Shown one piece after another: positions 18,872-28,206 of a stretch of DNA of 64,000 bases. How positions within the stretch are numbered: position 1 is the stretch's first letter; the number at the start of each line of letters is the position of its first letter. The DNA lies in the NCBI GenBank assembly GCA_016744455.1, contig JADGEI010000004.1, positions 116,562 through 180,561 of the forward strand. The letters run 5' to 3'. The notes under the pieces are model-generated. The model ran no database searches and was not told the origin of the DNA. It was given only the letters and a program-made list of their open reading frames with translations. The stretch comes from Alcanivoracaceae bacterium (lineage in GTDB: Bacteria > Pseudomonadota > Gammaproteobacteria > Xanthomonadales > Marinicellaceae). A program made the position numbers and the translations under genes.

Positions 18872-19723
18872 TCAAGGCTCATAAAAAACTGAAATAAGTT
18901 CTTGTGGCTCAGGGCGTAATCGGTAATTTGTAGTTTGATCATTATAAATAATTTTACCTTGTTCATTAATTGCAATAACTGTTGGAAACACACTATCACT
19001 ATCATATCCTAATGCCTGAAATCCCATAGGCAAACCAAACCTATGAACTATACCAAGTTGTTGCGCAGCTTTATTGTTTTTATCTATATAAAATTTAAAG
19101 TCTAGCTTGTATTTTTTAGCTAGGGTTTTAGTATTATTTGCAGATTGTGGTGCAATAAAAACAACACTAACTCCTAGCTCTTCGAATTGTTTAAAATTAG
19201 TAGCAACTTCGTCAATTTGGGCCACACACAAAGGACACCAATTTCCACGATAAAAAATGATCAAGCATTTTTTTCCAATGAACTGAGCTGAAGTTAAGTT
19301 CTTTCCATTATAGTCAACCAGTGGAAATTCTGGCAAATTTTTATGATTTATAATAGTGCCTGATTTTTTTCTTCCATTATCAGAATACCAATAAATATAG
19401 AGAAAAGTGACAAAAAATGCTGACATAGATAAAAGCATATTTATTACAAAACTATATTCCGCATTCTTTAAAAACAAAAATAATACGACAACATAACCCA
19501 AAACAGATGGAATTAAGACAACTAACAAATGTTCGCTTGTACGTGCGAGTTTTTTGAATAACATTAAATAGCTTAAAAAAATTAATAAAGGCAAGGCACT
19601 TAGAACAACACCTACACTCATTAAAGTCATTTTAGTGTATAAACTGTCATAAATACCGATAACAACAATAACTAGCAACCAAACAGGTGCTAAAAATATA
19701 AATAGCGATTTAATTAGATTCAT
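18872..19723 (-). CDS. Membrane-anchored peroxiredoxin/thioredoxin-like protein (AhpC/TSA family)
   Basis: 283 residues. The first ~115 contain four hydrophobic helices (about 5-25, 33-55, 65-85, 92-112). A soluble redoxin domain follows with FYRGNWCPLC (C163, C166), a CxxC site in the position of the peroxidatic cysteine of AhpC/TSA proteins. After that, VVFIAPQSANN and a region FPTVIAINEQGKIIY complete the fold. It may reduce peroxides or disulfides at the membrane, with unknown orientation. It stands alone between the PLA2-like gene and recQ, transcribed divergently from recQ. Confidence 0.75.
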   Translation of the reverse strand: MNLIKSLFIFLAPVWLLVIVVIGIYDSLYTKMTLMSVGVVLSALPLLIFLSYLMLFKKLARTSEHLLVVLIPSVLGYVVVLFLFLKNAEYSFVINMLLSMSAFFVTFLYIYWYSDNGRKKSGTIINHKNLPEFPLVDYNGKNLTSAQFIGKKCLIIFYRGNWCPLCVAQIDEVATNFKQFEELGVSVVFIAPQSANNTKTLAKKYKLDFKFYIDKNNKAAQQLGIVHRFGLPMGFQALGYDSDSVFPTVIAINEQGKIIYNDQTTNYRLRPEPQELISVFYEP

Positions 19724-19764
19724 AATAGTAATACTACCATAAAACCATACTCGTAATAGAACAT

Positions 19765-19794
19765 TTTACAAAACTCAAAATTTAGTGCTATAAT
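19765..19794 (+). promoter_or_regulatory. Promoter of recQ
   Basis: TTTACA (19765-19770) and TATAAT (19789-19794) are separated by 18 bases. The predicted start is near 19801, about 20 bases before the recQ ATG. Confidence 0.55.
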
Positions 19795-19820
19795 ATTATC
19801 TTTAAAAATCATATTTACTC

Positions 19821-21959
19821 ATGGCAATCGCAAATAAAGTTCTAAAAGATGTATTCGGATATTCCGAGTTTAGACATCACCAAGAAGATATTATTGAAAC
19901 TGTCTTAGCACAAAAATCTGATGTATTGGTTTTGATGCCAACAGGTGGAGGTAAGTCTGTATGTTACCAAATTCCATCCTTGATTTTAAAGGGAACTGGC
20001 ATTGTTATTTCTCCATTAATTGCCTTAATGCAAGACCAAGTTGAAGCCCTACAACAACTCGGTATTAAAGCCGCTTTCATTAACTCTAGTCAAACTGTAA
20101 AACAAAATAATGAAATCAAAAATCGTTTACAAAATGGTGAGCTTGATATGTTATACCTCTCACCTGAACGACTATTGAAAGAAGACACATTAGAGTTATT
20201 ACACAATATAGATATTGCACTATTTGCCATAGATGAGGCACATTGTGTTTCAGAGTGGGGACATGACTTTCGCCGTGTTTATCAAGAATTAAAAATCCTT
20301 ACTGACCAATTCCCTAATACACCCAAAATCGCCTTAACTGCAACGGCTGATGAAAAAATAAAAAATGAAATTGTAAAACAACTTATACTTAAAAAACCCA
20401 AAATTTACATTAACAGCTTTGATAGGCCCAATATTTCATATGAGATACTAGAACGTGATGGTGGTCACCAGCAGCTTCATAATTTTATTAAAAGAAAACA
20501 CCCAAATGATGCTGGTATCGTATATTGTCTTTCACGAAAAAAAGTTGAAGCTACTGCTGATTTTCTCAATAAAAAAGGACGAACTGCATTACCTTATCAT
20601 GCAGGAATGAAGTCAGCTATTCGAGCAGAATACCAAAAACGATTTTTAGCTGAAGAAAGCGTTATTATTGTCGCTACCATAGCATTTGGTATGGGTATAG
20701 ACAAACCAGATGTAAGGTTTGTAGCTCACTTTAGTCTACCAAAAAATATCGAGTCTTATTACCAAGAAACTGGCAGAGCTGGACGTGATGGTGATCCAGC
20801 AAGTGCTTGGATGGCCTATGGATACCAGGATGTCGTATTATTGCGTCAATTTATCTCTGGTTCAAATGCTGAAGATGCCCACAAACGCGTATTAAATAAC
20901 AAACTAGATTCACTAATTGATTTATGTGAGCAAAGTACTTGTCGAAGACAAACAATTCTAGGTTACTTTGGAGAAGAATTAAAAGAACCTTGTGGAAATT
21001 GTGACAACTGCATAAACCCTCCAGAAAAAGTTGATGTTACTGAAGCAGCACAAAAGTGTTTATCTGCTGTACATCGCACCAATCAACGATTCGGAATGAT
21101 GTATTTAATTGATGTACTTAAGGGTAAAGATGACGAAAAAATACGAAAAAATGGTCATGATAAAATCACTGTATTTGGTATCGCAGAGAAAGAAACTAAA
21201 ACATGTTTAAGAAATATTTTCAGGCAATTAATTACTCATCAATACCTATTTGTGAATGAAAATCAATTTAATGCATTAAATTTAACTGACAAGTGCCGTG
21301 GTTTACTTAAAGGCGATGAAAAGTTCTTTATTAAAAAAGAAAACAAAAAGGATAAAAAATTAGTCGCAGCCGACAAAGCGTCTAGTGATTATGAATTAAA
21401 AAACTATGATAAACCACTTTGGGCAGCACTTAAAGAATTACGAACAGAACTGGCCACAGAACAAGGCGTACCACCCTATATTATTTTCAGCGATGCATCA
21501 ATGTTACAAATGGTAAAAACACGCCCCGCCGACCATGATCAATTCAAATACATCTCTGGAGTTGGCGAATTCAAATCAGAAAAATATGGCGAACGATTTT
21601 GTGCCGTCATTAATAACTATGCAGATCAGCAAAAAGTCAATGCTATTCTTAGTGACAATAGTAAAGAAACCATTTACTTGTTTAATAATGGTAATACACC
21701 AAATGAAATTGCTATAGAGCGTGACATTAATTTAAACACAGTCTACTCACATTTAGCAGAAGCCATCAAGTTTGGCTCATTGACGAAATCCGAAGTTGTT
21801 GGACTTCCAGAGGATGAAATTGAAGAAATTATCCAAGTGGCTGAAATCGCAGGTTACTTAGAGGACAATAAACTTAAACCAGTATATGAAATGCTTGATG
21901 GTGAGTACAATTATGGAGTACTTCGTTGTGTATTAGCAGGCTTATCTCAGGATGACTAA
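19821..21959 (+). CDS. recQ: ATP-dependent DNA helicase RecQ
   Basis: 712 residues. It unwinds DNA 3' to 5' in recombination and fork repair. Motifs: FRHHQEDII (Q-motif region, 17-25), Walker A TGGGKS (41-46), DEAH (138-141), ATIAFGMGIDKPDVR and YYQETGRAGRDG. The RQC zinc cluster is CEQSTCRRQ..CGNCDNC (about 373-400). An HRDC domain lies around 535-605 and a further helix-turn-helix-like C-terminal segment (about 615-685), which makes it about 100 residues longer than E. coli RecQ, a form common in other bacteria. The last eight bases overlap the DUF368 gene. Confidence 0.95.
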   Translation: MAIANKVLKDVFGYSEFRHHQEDIIETVLAQKSDVLVLMPTGGGKSVCYQIPSLILKGTGIVISPLIALMQDQVEALQQLGIKAAFINSSQTVKQNNEIKNRLQNGELDMLYLSPERLLKEDTLELLHNIDIALFAIDEAHCVSEWGHDFRRVYQELKILTDQFPNTPKIALTATADEKIKNEIVKQLILKKPKIYINSFDRPNISYEILERDGGHQQLHNFIKRKHPNDAGIVYCLSRKKVEATADFLNKKGRTALPYHAGMKSAIRAEYQKRFLAEESVIIVATIAFGMGIDKPDVRFVAHFSLPKNIESYYQETGRAGRDGDPASAWMAYGYQDVVLLRQFISGSNAEDAHKRVLNNKLDSLIDLCEQSTCRRQTILGYFGEELKEPCGNCDNCINPPEKVDVTEAAQKCLSAVHRTNQRFGMMYLIDVLKGKDDEKIRKNGHDKITVFGIAEKETKTCLRNIFRQLITHQYLFVNENQFNALNLTDKCRGLLKGDEKFFIKKENKKDKKLVAADKASSDYELKNYDKPLWAALKELRTELATEQGVPPYIIFSDASMLQMVKTRPADHDQFKYISGVGEFKSEKYGERFCAVINNYADQQKVNAILSDNSKETIYLFNNGNTPNEIAIERDINLNTVYSHLAEAIKFGSLTKSEVVGLPEDEIEEIIQVAEIAGYLEDNKLKPVYEMLDGEYNYGVLRCVLAGLSQDD

Positions 21960-22833
21960 AACGGTATGGACCCTTGCTAAAGGCATAGCAATGGGTGCAG
22001 CGGATGTAGTTCCAGGGGTATCCGGCGGTACAATTGCTTTATTGACAGGTATTTATCCACGTTTAATAAATGCTATAACAGCATTCAACATTAGATCAAT
22101 CCAGTTGATATTTAAAGGAAAGTTTAAAGAGTTTTGGCAGTCAATAGATGGAAATTTTCTCTTGCCTTTATTAATTGGTATTGCTTTCGCATTTTTACTT
22201 TTAGCACACCCAATAAAGTATGCTATCAATCACCACCCTATTCCTACCTGGTCTTTTTTCTTTGGGCTTATCATCGCTTCATCAATTTTAATCATTAAAC
22301 AGATACCTAACAAAAAACCCATTAATTATCTGTGGTTAATCCCAGGTATTGCCTTTGGCTATTTGATCGGTTCTCAAACTGAAATCCCCTTTCCAAATAA
22401 TAATTTTGCAATACTATTTGCTGGTATGTTTGCCATTTGCGCTATGATTTTGCCAGGGATATCAGGTAGCTTTATTTTAGTTTTATTGGGCATGTATCAG
22501 CTATTAATACTGGCAGTAGCTGACAGAGATTTCAATACATTACTTATTTTTATATTAGGGGCAATCGTTGGCTTATTAATATTTTCACGTATTATAAAAT
22601 GGACATTGAGCCAATTCTACCAACAATCTCTATTTTTTCTTAGTGGGTTAATGCTCGGATCTCTTGTGAAAGTTTGGCCATGGAAAGCAGAAAGTTTTGA
22701 CAGTAAAATGCTTATAAATATTTTACCAAATGATTCACATTCAATACAAATACCCTTAGCGCTAACCATGATGACCTTTGCAGTTGTCTTGGTATTCTCA
22801 ACAGAAATCATAAGTAAGAAATTCAACAAATAA
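21952..22833 (+). CDS. DUF368 membrane protein, likely polyprenyl-phosphate transporter (PopT type)
   Basis: 293 residues, almost entirely hydrophobic, with about eight membrane segments. The internally repeated motifs AADVVPGVSGGTIALLTGIY (17-36) and ICAMILPGISGSFILVLLGMYQ mark DUF368. Members were recently proposed to recycle undecaprenyl phosphate across the cytoplasmic membrane for cell-wall and polysaccharide synthesis. The ATG lies within the end of recQ (eight-base overlap), so it depends on recQ translation. It is followed by a hairpin terminator. Confidence 0.85.
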   Translation: MTKTVWTLAKGIAMGAADVVPGVSGGTIALLTGIYPRLINAITAFNIRSIQLIFKGKFKEFWQSIDGNFLLPLLIGIAFAFLLLAHPIKYAINHHPIPTWSFFFGLIIASSILIIKQIPNKKPINYLWLIPGIAFGYLIGSQTEIPFPNNNFAILFAGMFAICAMILPGISGSFILVLLGMYQLLILAVADRDFNTLLIFILGAIVGLLIFSRIIKWTLSQFYQQSLFFLSGLMLGSLVKVWPWKAESFDSKMLINILPNDSHSIQIPLALTMMTFAVVLVFSTEIISKKFNK

Positions 22834-22839
22834 AATTAT

Positions 22840-22859
22840 CCCCCTAACCTTGGGGGTTT
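22840..22859 (+). terminator. Hairpin after the DUF368 gene
   Basis: CCCCC and GGGGG enclose a seven-base loop and are followed by TTT. The T-run is short, so termination may be partial. It lies six bases after the stop and ahead of the secreted FG-GAP protein gene. Confidence 0.55.
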
Positions 22860-22915
22860 CCAATATTCTTATCAAATTATAAAATACACCCGATAATTAA
22901 TATTGAGGAATCTAA

Positions 22916-24943
22916 ATGAAAATTTTATATATATTACTGCTATCTATTAGTATTAACGTACAGTCACAAGACTGGCAATTTAATGATGAGTTTGCCCCGT
23001 TAGAATCAATAGAAAGCGATTTTGGCGTAAATATGGTCTTTGTTAATGAAATGCTTGTGGTCTCATGGCCTAGAATATTTACCAATAACAATAATGCAGA
23101 TAACTGTGGTGAAGTGATTACTTATAATAAGGTAAATGGCAAATACCAAGAAATAAATAGGTTAACTGCTGCAGATTTGACAGGAAGTTGTGTGAATGGG
23201 GATGGTTTTGGTTTTGGCTTAGCATATGACAATGGTAAATTAGCCATAGGAATGCCTGCTGGTGTTCGTGGAAAATTAGGCACCAGTGGTGGTGCAAATG
23301 ACATCGATTCAAAAGTATTTATTACAACTTTTGATGATAATAAGTGGGTATTACATCAAACTCTTACCAATACTGATCTAGGAGATGGTAAAGGAATGGG
23401 CTTTCATCTTGTTATGGAAAATGAAAGTTTATTAGTGTTCGCACATGAATATGACACAATATTTGGATTTACTTTTCCGATAGCAACTGGAGTATATGTC
23501 TATGAAGATAGTGGTTCAGGGTTTGCAGAAATCCAAAAATTAGAACAAAATTTTCATTTATTCGGCCAAGACTTTGATATTGAAAATAATCAAATAATCG
23601 TAGGTGCATGGGGTGAACAAGCTTTAGCTCAACCGGGCCGCATTTATATATATGAAAAATCTGAGTCTCAATGGCAAGTAGTGCAAACAATTAATGATAC
23701 AAGAAACTCCAACTTGGGCAACCAAATCGAAATTAGTGAAAATATTATGGTTGCTGGAAGCGTACAAGCAGGAGGTTTTGGTGGAGTTACTGTTTTTAAC
23801 AAAGACAACAATAATCAATGGAATGAAGTACAGTTTATCCAAGCCAGTGATAATACTTTTAATGACCAATTTGGTATTTCTGTACAACTAGAAGGAGGTG
23901 AATTGATTGTAGGTGCTGGTGCAGGGCAAAATTCTCAACAAACCCTTGGAGCAATCTATACTTTTAGTAAAAATAGTAATGGTCATTACATAGAAGAACA
24001 AAAATTAGTAGCTAGTAATCCCACTGACTTATTTGATCGATTTGCTGGCAACTTTATATTTAATGATACAGACATGCTTGTCTCTTCCACAAGTGGTGGA
24101 TTTAATAACGGTAATGTGACTAGTTTTCATCATTTTTCTAGAAATGATACAACTGGTGATGACAAATACAACGTTAATTCAAAAATATCTGGATCGTGGG
24201 GGTCAAATGATTCAGATAATCAAAACATAAACATTGAGGTCATAGGCAATGATTTAGCTGTTATTTTTGCTACTTTAAACCATGATCAAGAAAACTTATG
24301 GTTATTTGGAGTTGGTAATATAATTGACAATATTATAGATTTTGAAAACATAAAAAGTACATCTGGCGGAATATTTGGCCCGTTGTTCAATTCAAATAAT
24401 GTTACAATCATTAATCAAGGAGAAGCTCAACTAGAATTCAACAAATGTGAACAAGCTATATTTAGTTATAATTTACCATCTATAGAAACTAAAGAGTTGG
24501 TGATTAATAAGCAGTTAGAAATACCTGGAAATGAGTGCTCAAACACGAATAAATCGTTACCTACAGGAGTTTCAGGAGCATGGTTTGATCCAAATCGTTT
24601 AGGAGAAGGCTTTACTATATATATATTCGAAGAAAACAATCAACAGGCGGCAACGATAACATGGTATACCTATGATGAAAATGGTCAACAATTATGGTTA
24701 ACTGGAACAGGAATGGTCAATGAGCAAACTGTAAATATTACTGATATGAAAAAATATACAGGTGCTAACATTTTTGAAGGAACTACTAATCCAACACAAT
24801 TTGGTAATTTATCAATGACTTGGAATAACTGTCACTCAGCTATAGTTAGCTATGATTTCAGTAACCAAAATTTAGGTGCTGGAGTGTACACACTCAGTCA
24901 ATTAACTAAGCTAGATAATACTGAATGTGATTTAACTAAGTAA
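22916..24943 (+). CDS. Secreted FG-GAP/beta-propeller protein with two C-terminal SGxW domains
   Basis: 675 residues with a signal peptide (about 1-18, ending NVQSQ). Residues about 30-415 contain repeated FG-GAP-like blades such as DGFGFGLAYDNGKLAIGMP and DQFGISVQLEGGELIVGAG, as in integrin-type propellers. The last ~250 residues hold two copies of one domain. Each opens with SGSW or SGAWFDPNRLGEGF (about 423 and 552), continues with a WL(F/T)G(V/T)G strand, and ends with a cysteine-containing strand CEQAIFSYN or CHSAIVSYD. Copy one has lost the DPNRLGEGF part. The domain is familiar from secreted proteins of Lysobacterales but I know no name or function for it. The ribosome site is TTGAGGAATCTA. 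Confidence 0.72.
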   Translation: MKILYILLLSISINVQSQDWQFNDEFAPLESIESDFGVNMVFVNEMLVVSWPRIFTNNNNADNCGEVITYNKVNGKYQEINRLTAADLTGSCVNGDGFGFGLAYDNGKLAIGMPAGVRGKLGTSGGANDIDSKVFITTFDDNKWVLHQTLTNTDLGDGKGMGFHLVMENESLLVFAHEYDTIFGFTFPIATGVYVYEDSGSGFAEIQKLEQNFHLFGQDFDIENNQIIVGAWGEQALAQPGRIYIYEKSESQWQVVQTINDTRNSNLGNQIEISENIMVAGSVQAGGFGGVTVFNKDNNNQWNEVQFIQASDNTFNDQFGISVQLEGGELIVGAGAGQNSQQTLGAIYTFSKNSNGHYIEEQKLVASNPTDLFDRFAGNFIFNDTDMLVSSTSGGFNNGNVTSFHHFSRNDTTGDDKYNVNSKISGSWGSNDSDNQNINIEVIGNDLAVIFATLNHDQENLWLFGVGNIIDNIIDFENIKSTSGGIFGPLFNSNNVTIINQGEAQLEFNKCEQAIFSYNLPSIETKELVINKQLEIPGNECSNTNKSLPTGVSGAWFDPNRLGEGFTIYIFEENNQQAATITWYTYDENGQQLWLTGTGMVNEQTVNITDMKKYTGANIFEGTTNPTQFGNLSMTWNNCHSAIVSYDFSNQNLGAGVYTLSQLTKLDNTECDLTK

Positions 24944-24970
24944 AACACCCTGATTAAGAAGGATAGTTGA

Positions 24971-25013
24971 AAGGCGTATTATACCGCAGGGTTAATAAAG
25001 TACGCCTTTTTTT
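24971..25013 (+). terminator. Terminator reaching into the convergent adenine deaminase gene
   Basis: AAGGCGTA (24971-24978) pairs with TACGCCTT (25001-25008), followed by a run of T on the plus strand. The loop is about 22 bases and contains the stop codon of the opposite gene. It serves the FG-GAP protein gene. Confidence 0.6.
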
Positions 25014-26008
25014 AATCTGTCAATTTGTGCAATATACTTTGCTATTTCTTCACTGGATAAAAAACTCCCTGTAAATGAATTCTTAGCCAACTGAATTATC
25101 TCTTCTTCTGATAAATCTAGAGCTTTGGTAACTGCTTTATAGTTATCATTGACATAACCTCCAAAGTAAGCTGGGTCATCAGAATTAATCATCGCTTTTA
25201 TGCCTTTGTCTAACATGGTTTTTATTGGATGCTTTCGTAAATCATTAACCACACATAATTTTAAATTTGATAAAGGGCAAACTGTTAACGTTAGTTTTTC
25301 CTTTACAATGTAATCAACTAGTTTTTCATCTTCTAAACACCTATTGCCATGGTCGATACGATCAATATCAAGAATATTTAGAGCACTCCAAATATATTCA
25401 GGAGGACCTTCTTCTCCTGCATGTGCCACTTTAAGCAATCCCAATTCATCTGCTTTTGCATATAAACGTGTAAATTTTTCAGGAGGATTACCCAATTCAG
25501 AAGAATCTAAACCTATAGCCTTTATTTTGTCTAAATGTGGAATGGCAAGTTGTAATGTTTCGAGGCATTCATTTTCGCTCAAATGACGTAACAAACTTAA
25601 TATCAAGTAGGAACTAATACCTAACTTGCTCTGTCCATCTTGTAAAGCCCTGTGAATTCCATTAATAGCATAATCAAAATCAATTCCGCGTTCAGTATGT
25701 GATTGAGGATCATACATGATTTCAGCATGCACTACATTATCTGCCTTTGCTCGTAATAAATATGCCCATGTTAGATCATAAAAATCTTGTTCTTTCTTTA
25801 AAACGTTAACACCTTGATAGTATATATCAAGAAACTCCTGTAAATTGTTAAATTCATACGTGTTTTTTAATGATTCAACCGAATCATAAGGGAGCTTTAT
25901 ATTATTACGTTTAGCAATTTCAAACATTAATTCTGGTTCAAATGTACCTTCTATATGTAAATGTAATTCTGTTTTAGGTAATTTTTGGATTAAATCATTT
26001 TTATTCAT
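24992..26008 (-). CDS. Adenine deaminase of the adenosine-deaminase-like family
   Basis: 338 residues from the ATG at 26008; a GTG at 26023 would add five. It is a zinc amidohydrolase: ELHLHIEG (H16, H18), VAHAGEE (metal histidine and acid/base glutamate), RIDHGNRC, and NSDDPAYFGGY (metal aspartate). HIEGTFEPELMF, DSSELGNPPEKF and HAGEEGPPEYIW match the subgroup shown to deaminate adenine to hypoxanthine (Pseudomonas Pa0148, yeast Aah1) better than true adenosine deaminases, which usually have HLDG. The GTG lies inside the end of the DUF4139 gene, and the preferred ATG follows its stop by five bases, so the two are one operon. Confidence 0.85.
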   Translation of the reverse strand: MNKNDLIQKLPKTELHLHIEGTFEPELMFEIAKRNNIKLPYDSVESLKNTYEFNNLQEFLDIYYQGVNVLKKEQDFYDLTWAYLLRAKADNVVHAEIMYDPQSHTERGIDFDYAINGIHRALQDGQSKLGISSYLILSLLRHLSENECLETLQLAIPHLDKIKAIGLDSSELGNPPEKFTRLYAKADELGLLKVAHAGEEGPPEYIWSALNILDIDRIDHGNRCLEDEKLVDYIVKEKLTLTVCPLSNLKLCVVNDLRKHPIKTMLDKGIKAMINSDDPAYFGGYVNDNYKAVTKALDLSEEEIIQLAKNSFTGSFLSSEEIAKYIAQIDRLKKGVLY

Positions 26009-26013
26009 TTTTA

Positions 26014-27501
26014 TTATTTCCACCAGTAATGCACTGTGTAAGTTATTATTTTTTCTTCTTCAGGCTGCAATTTCACATTAAATTCAATAGTGCTGGAATT
26101 TTGTTTTGTGTATTTATCAGATGCTTTTTGTATCTCCCAATTACTCCAACGGTACAAAGGTTCAATGACCTTAACCTTTGTTTCAGTTTCTTTTTGGTTG
26201 CGCACTTTAATCTCAAAAGTTTCAGTAATTTCATACTTAGAAACAACGATGTGAGTTTGTTTGCGCTCACCCACCACATCAAAAGAGTTACCCAATTCAA
26301 TGGTTACGCTTTCGTTTCTTGGCGTATGATCTATTATATCCTCACCAATAAATTCTAAAGAATTGTCATCATTGTCCATTTGACTCACCCGTATGCGCCC
26401 TGCTGGCAAGGGAATGCCTAAACCTTTCTTCTTTGAATTTTCAAAACTTAAGTACGCTTTTACTTTTGGCTTTGCACTGCGCATATAGTTCTGGTCCTGA
26501 ATAACATTGTAGTAATGGTGATTAAAAACTTGTGAACCATTAAACACCAAATCCTTAGAGCATTCTACCGAACTCGCCGCTGGGAAAAGCTCAATTTGCT
26601 TCGTCGAATTATTTGGCAAATCTACACGCCTAGGAAGTGAATAGAGGTGGTATTCAAACAATGATTTTTCTTGGAAACCATCACTTTCAGCAACAGAATT
26701 TAGACGCATAGATTTTGCAAGCACACGCCCAACAGGGCGATTTAGTTCTGCTCTGTGAACATCTCCTGCAATGAGTTTTAATTTTGTGTTTTCAAACGAG
26801 CTTCCAGCCTGATTTAACAAACTCACCCACGAAGACAAATCCATTCGGCATTGGCTCTTATCCTCTTTGAGAGTTAAATTATAATCTGCCCACCAAGTCA
26901 TTCCCTTGGTCTGATAAGTCACTCGTGCTAATTCTTCCTTAGATTTCTTTCCTTTTAACAACCACAACAAAGTTGGTTTGGTTAATAGCCCACCAGGTAA
27001 TGATGGAAAAGCCACACTATCGTATTTACTCAACGCAATGACCGATCCGTCTGAATCTTGAACTATAATCCCACCATTTGTGCCCAACAACGTCCCTTTC
27101 ACACTTTTATTTTTTCCACCAGAAGTTTGTTCAACAATTACTTGTTGACCTACGTATTTTTCCAATAGCTTTTGCGTGCTGACAATATCAAATTGGTAAT
27201 TTTGATCCAACACGAATGCCGAACCAGGATTATTTGGCGTACTAAAAGAGACAGTGGTCGGATCGATTTGGCTAGTCACATCATCAAATTTCAATTCAAA
27301 CTTACCTTTCTCAATTGTAATCATTCTATCTTGTTTGACCATTGCATAACCTGGTACATGGGCCCCTCGGTTATTAAATTGTTGCGGAGAAACGCTACCC
27401 GCTTGAGCGGTAGAGTAAACTGTAATTGCCGTATCATCAGCGTTTACTTGAGTTAATGTCATAAGTGTTAATACCGTTGTTGTTTTTAAAATATTTATCA
27501 T
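26014..27501 (-). CDS. DUF4139 domain protein, exported
   Basis: 495 residues with a signal peptide (about 1-21, ending QVNA before DDTAITV). The central RVTYQTKGMTWWADYNLTL and the following beta-rich half, containing GDVHRAE and a C-terminal WEIQKASDKYTKQ, fit DUF4139. This family of predicted beta-structured envelope or secreted proteins has no assigned biochemical role. The early GKFELKFDDVTSQIDPTTV stretch fits the N-terminal part of such proteins. AGGAAT precedes the ATG. It is translated just before adenine deaminase and divergently from the copper-chaperone gene. Confidence 0.75.
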   Translation of the reverse strand: MINILKTTTVLTLMTLTQVNADDTAITVYSTAQAGSVSPQQFNNRGAHVPGYAMVKQDRMITIEKGKFELKFDDVTSQIDPTTVSFSTPNNPGSAFVLDQNYQFDIVSTQKLLEKYVGQQVIVEQTSGGKNKSVKGTLLGTNGGIIVQDSDGSVIALSKYDSVAFPSLPGGLLTKPTLLWLLKGKKSKEELARVTYQTKGMTWWADYNLTLKEDKSQCRMDLSSWVSLLNQAGSSFENTKLKLIAGDVHRAELNRPVGRVLAKSMRLNSVAESDGFQEKSLFEYHLYSLPRRVDLPNNSTKQIELFPAASSVECSKDLVFNGSQVFNHHYYNVIQDQNYMRSAKPKVKAYLSFENSKKKGLGIPLPAGRIRVSQMDNDDNSLEFIGEDIIDHTPRNESVTIELGNSFDVVGERKQTHIVVSKYEITETFEIKVRNQKETETKVKVIEPLYRWSNWEIQKASDKYTKQNSSTIEFNVKLQPEEEKIITYTVHYWWK

Positions 27502-27568
27502 AATTATTCCTATTTTATTGTTAATTCCTTTCTCTTATCGAATTAATAACGTAAAAGGGTTAAAATAC

Positions 27569-28018
27569 ATGAAACTTTCACATTATAACAAAATTATGCG
27601 TTTATTATTACTTATACTTATTTGCACTAGCACATTCACACAAGCCAATACTGCTAAGATTGAAAATTACTGGCTACAAGCCGCTCCACCCAATGCAATG
27701 ATGATGGCTGCTTATGCCGAATTAAGAAATGATAGTAATAAAGACATCACTCTAGTCGGCGCCTACAGTCCAGCATTTAAAATGACAGAAATTCATAAGA
27801 GCGTGATAGAAAATGGTATAGCAAAAATGATACACCAACCAAATCTTGTCATCAAACCCGGTGAAAAACTAATCTTAAAACCAGGCAGTTACCACATAAT
27901 GTTAATGCAGCCTATCATTAAATTCAATAAAGGCGACCTCATTAAAATCAACCTGATTTATCAAAATGGTGACAAACTAGAAGTCGAAGAAAATTGGTTT
28001 CCAGTTGAGTTTAGGTAA
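27569..28018 (+). CDS. Periplasmic copper chaperone PCu(A)C
   Basis: 149 residues from the ATG at 27569, which has AAAGGG nine to ten bases upstream. The longer frame from 27518 would place 17 odd residues before a normal signal peptide (hydrophobic core MRLLLLILICTSTF, cleavage near QANTA). The copper motif is readable: MTEIHKSV then KMIHQ, and after about 20 residues YHIMLM, i.e. the H(M)X10MX21HXM pattern. PCu(A)C proteins deliver Cu(I) to cytochrome oxidase. No oxidase or Sco gene is next to it; a DsrE-type exported protein gene follows 188 bases later. Confidence 0.85.
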   Translation: MKLSHYNKIMRLLLLILICTSTFTQANTAKIENYWLQAAPPNAMMMAAYAELRNDSNKDITLVGAYSPAFKMTEIHKSVIENGIAKMIHQPNLVIKPGEKLILKPGSYHIMLMQPIIKFNKGDLIKINLIYQNGDKLEVEENWFPVEFR

Positions 28019-28169
28019 AAGTCAGCATCATCCTTCCTCAATAATGCGAGTGAGTAGAACTATTAACCCTTCAATGTGAAATTGTAGGATTAATCATTCG
28101 AGTATAGTCAAATATACTTATAAAATAGTCGCGAACACGTCGAAACTCTAAAAATCAGTGCCTTGATAA

Positions 28170-28178
28170 TGATATAAT
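28170..28178 (+). promoter_or_regulatory. Extended -10 promoter of the DsrE-mod genes
   Basis: TGATATAAT is a perfect extended -10 (TGnTATAAT) without a convincing -35. It overlaps the upstream ATG at 28177, so that codon cannot start the protein if this promoter is used. The start would be 28207. The preceding 150 bases contain only a weak hairpin near 28101-28118. Confidence 0.5.
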
Positions 28179-28206
28179 GTCCCGTTTTAATGTACTGAGA
28201 AACTTT

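Noticed and set aside
26029..26358. 109-codon plus-strand frame opposite the DUF4139 gene
   Set aside because: Antisense to a gene with a signal peptide and family motifs; aromatic-rich composition typical of a shadow frame.
28101..28118. Short hairpin AGTATA-gtcaaa-TATACT after the copper-chaperone gene
   Set aside because: Only six A/T-rich pairs and no T-run; too weak to list as a terminator.
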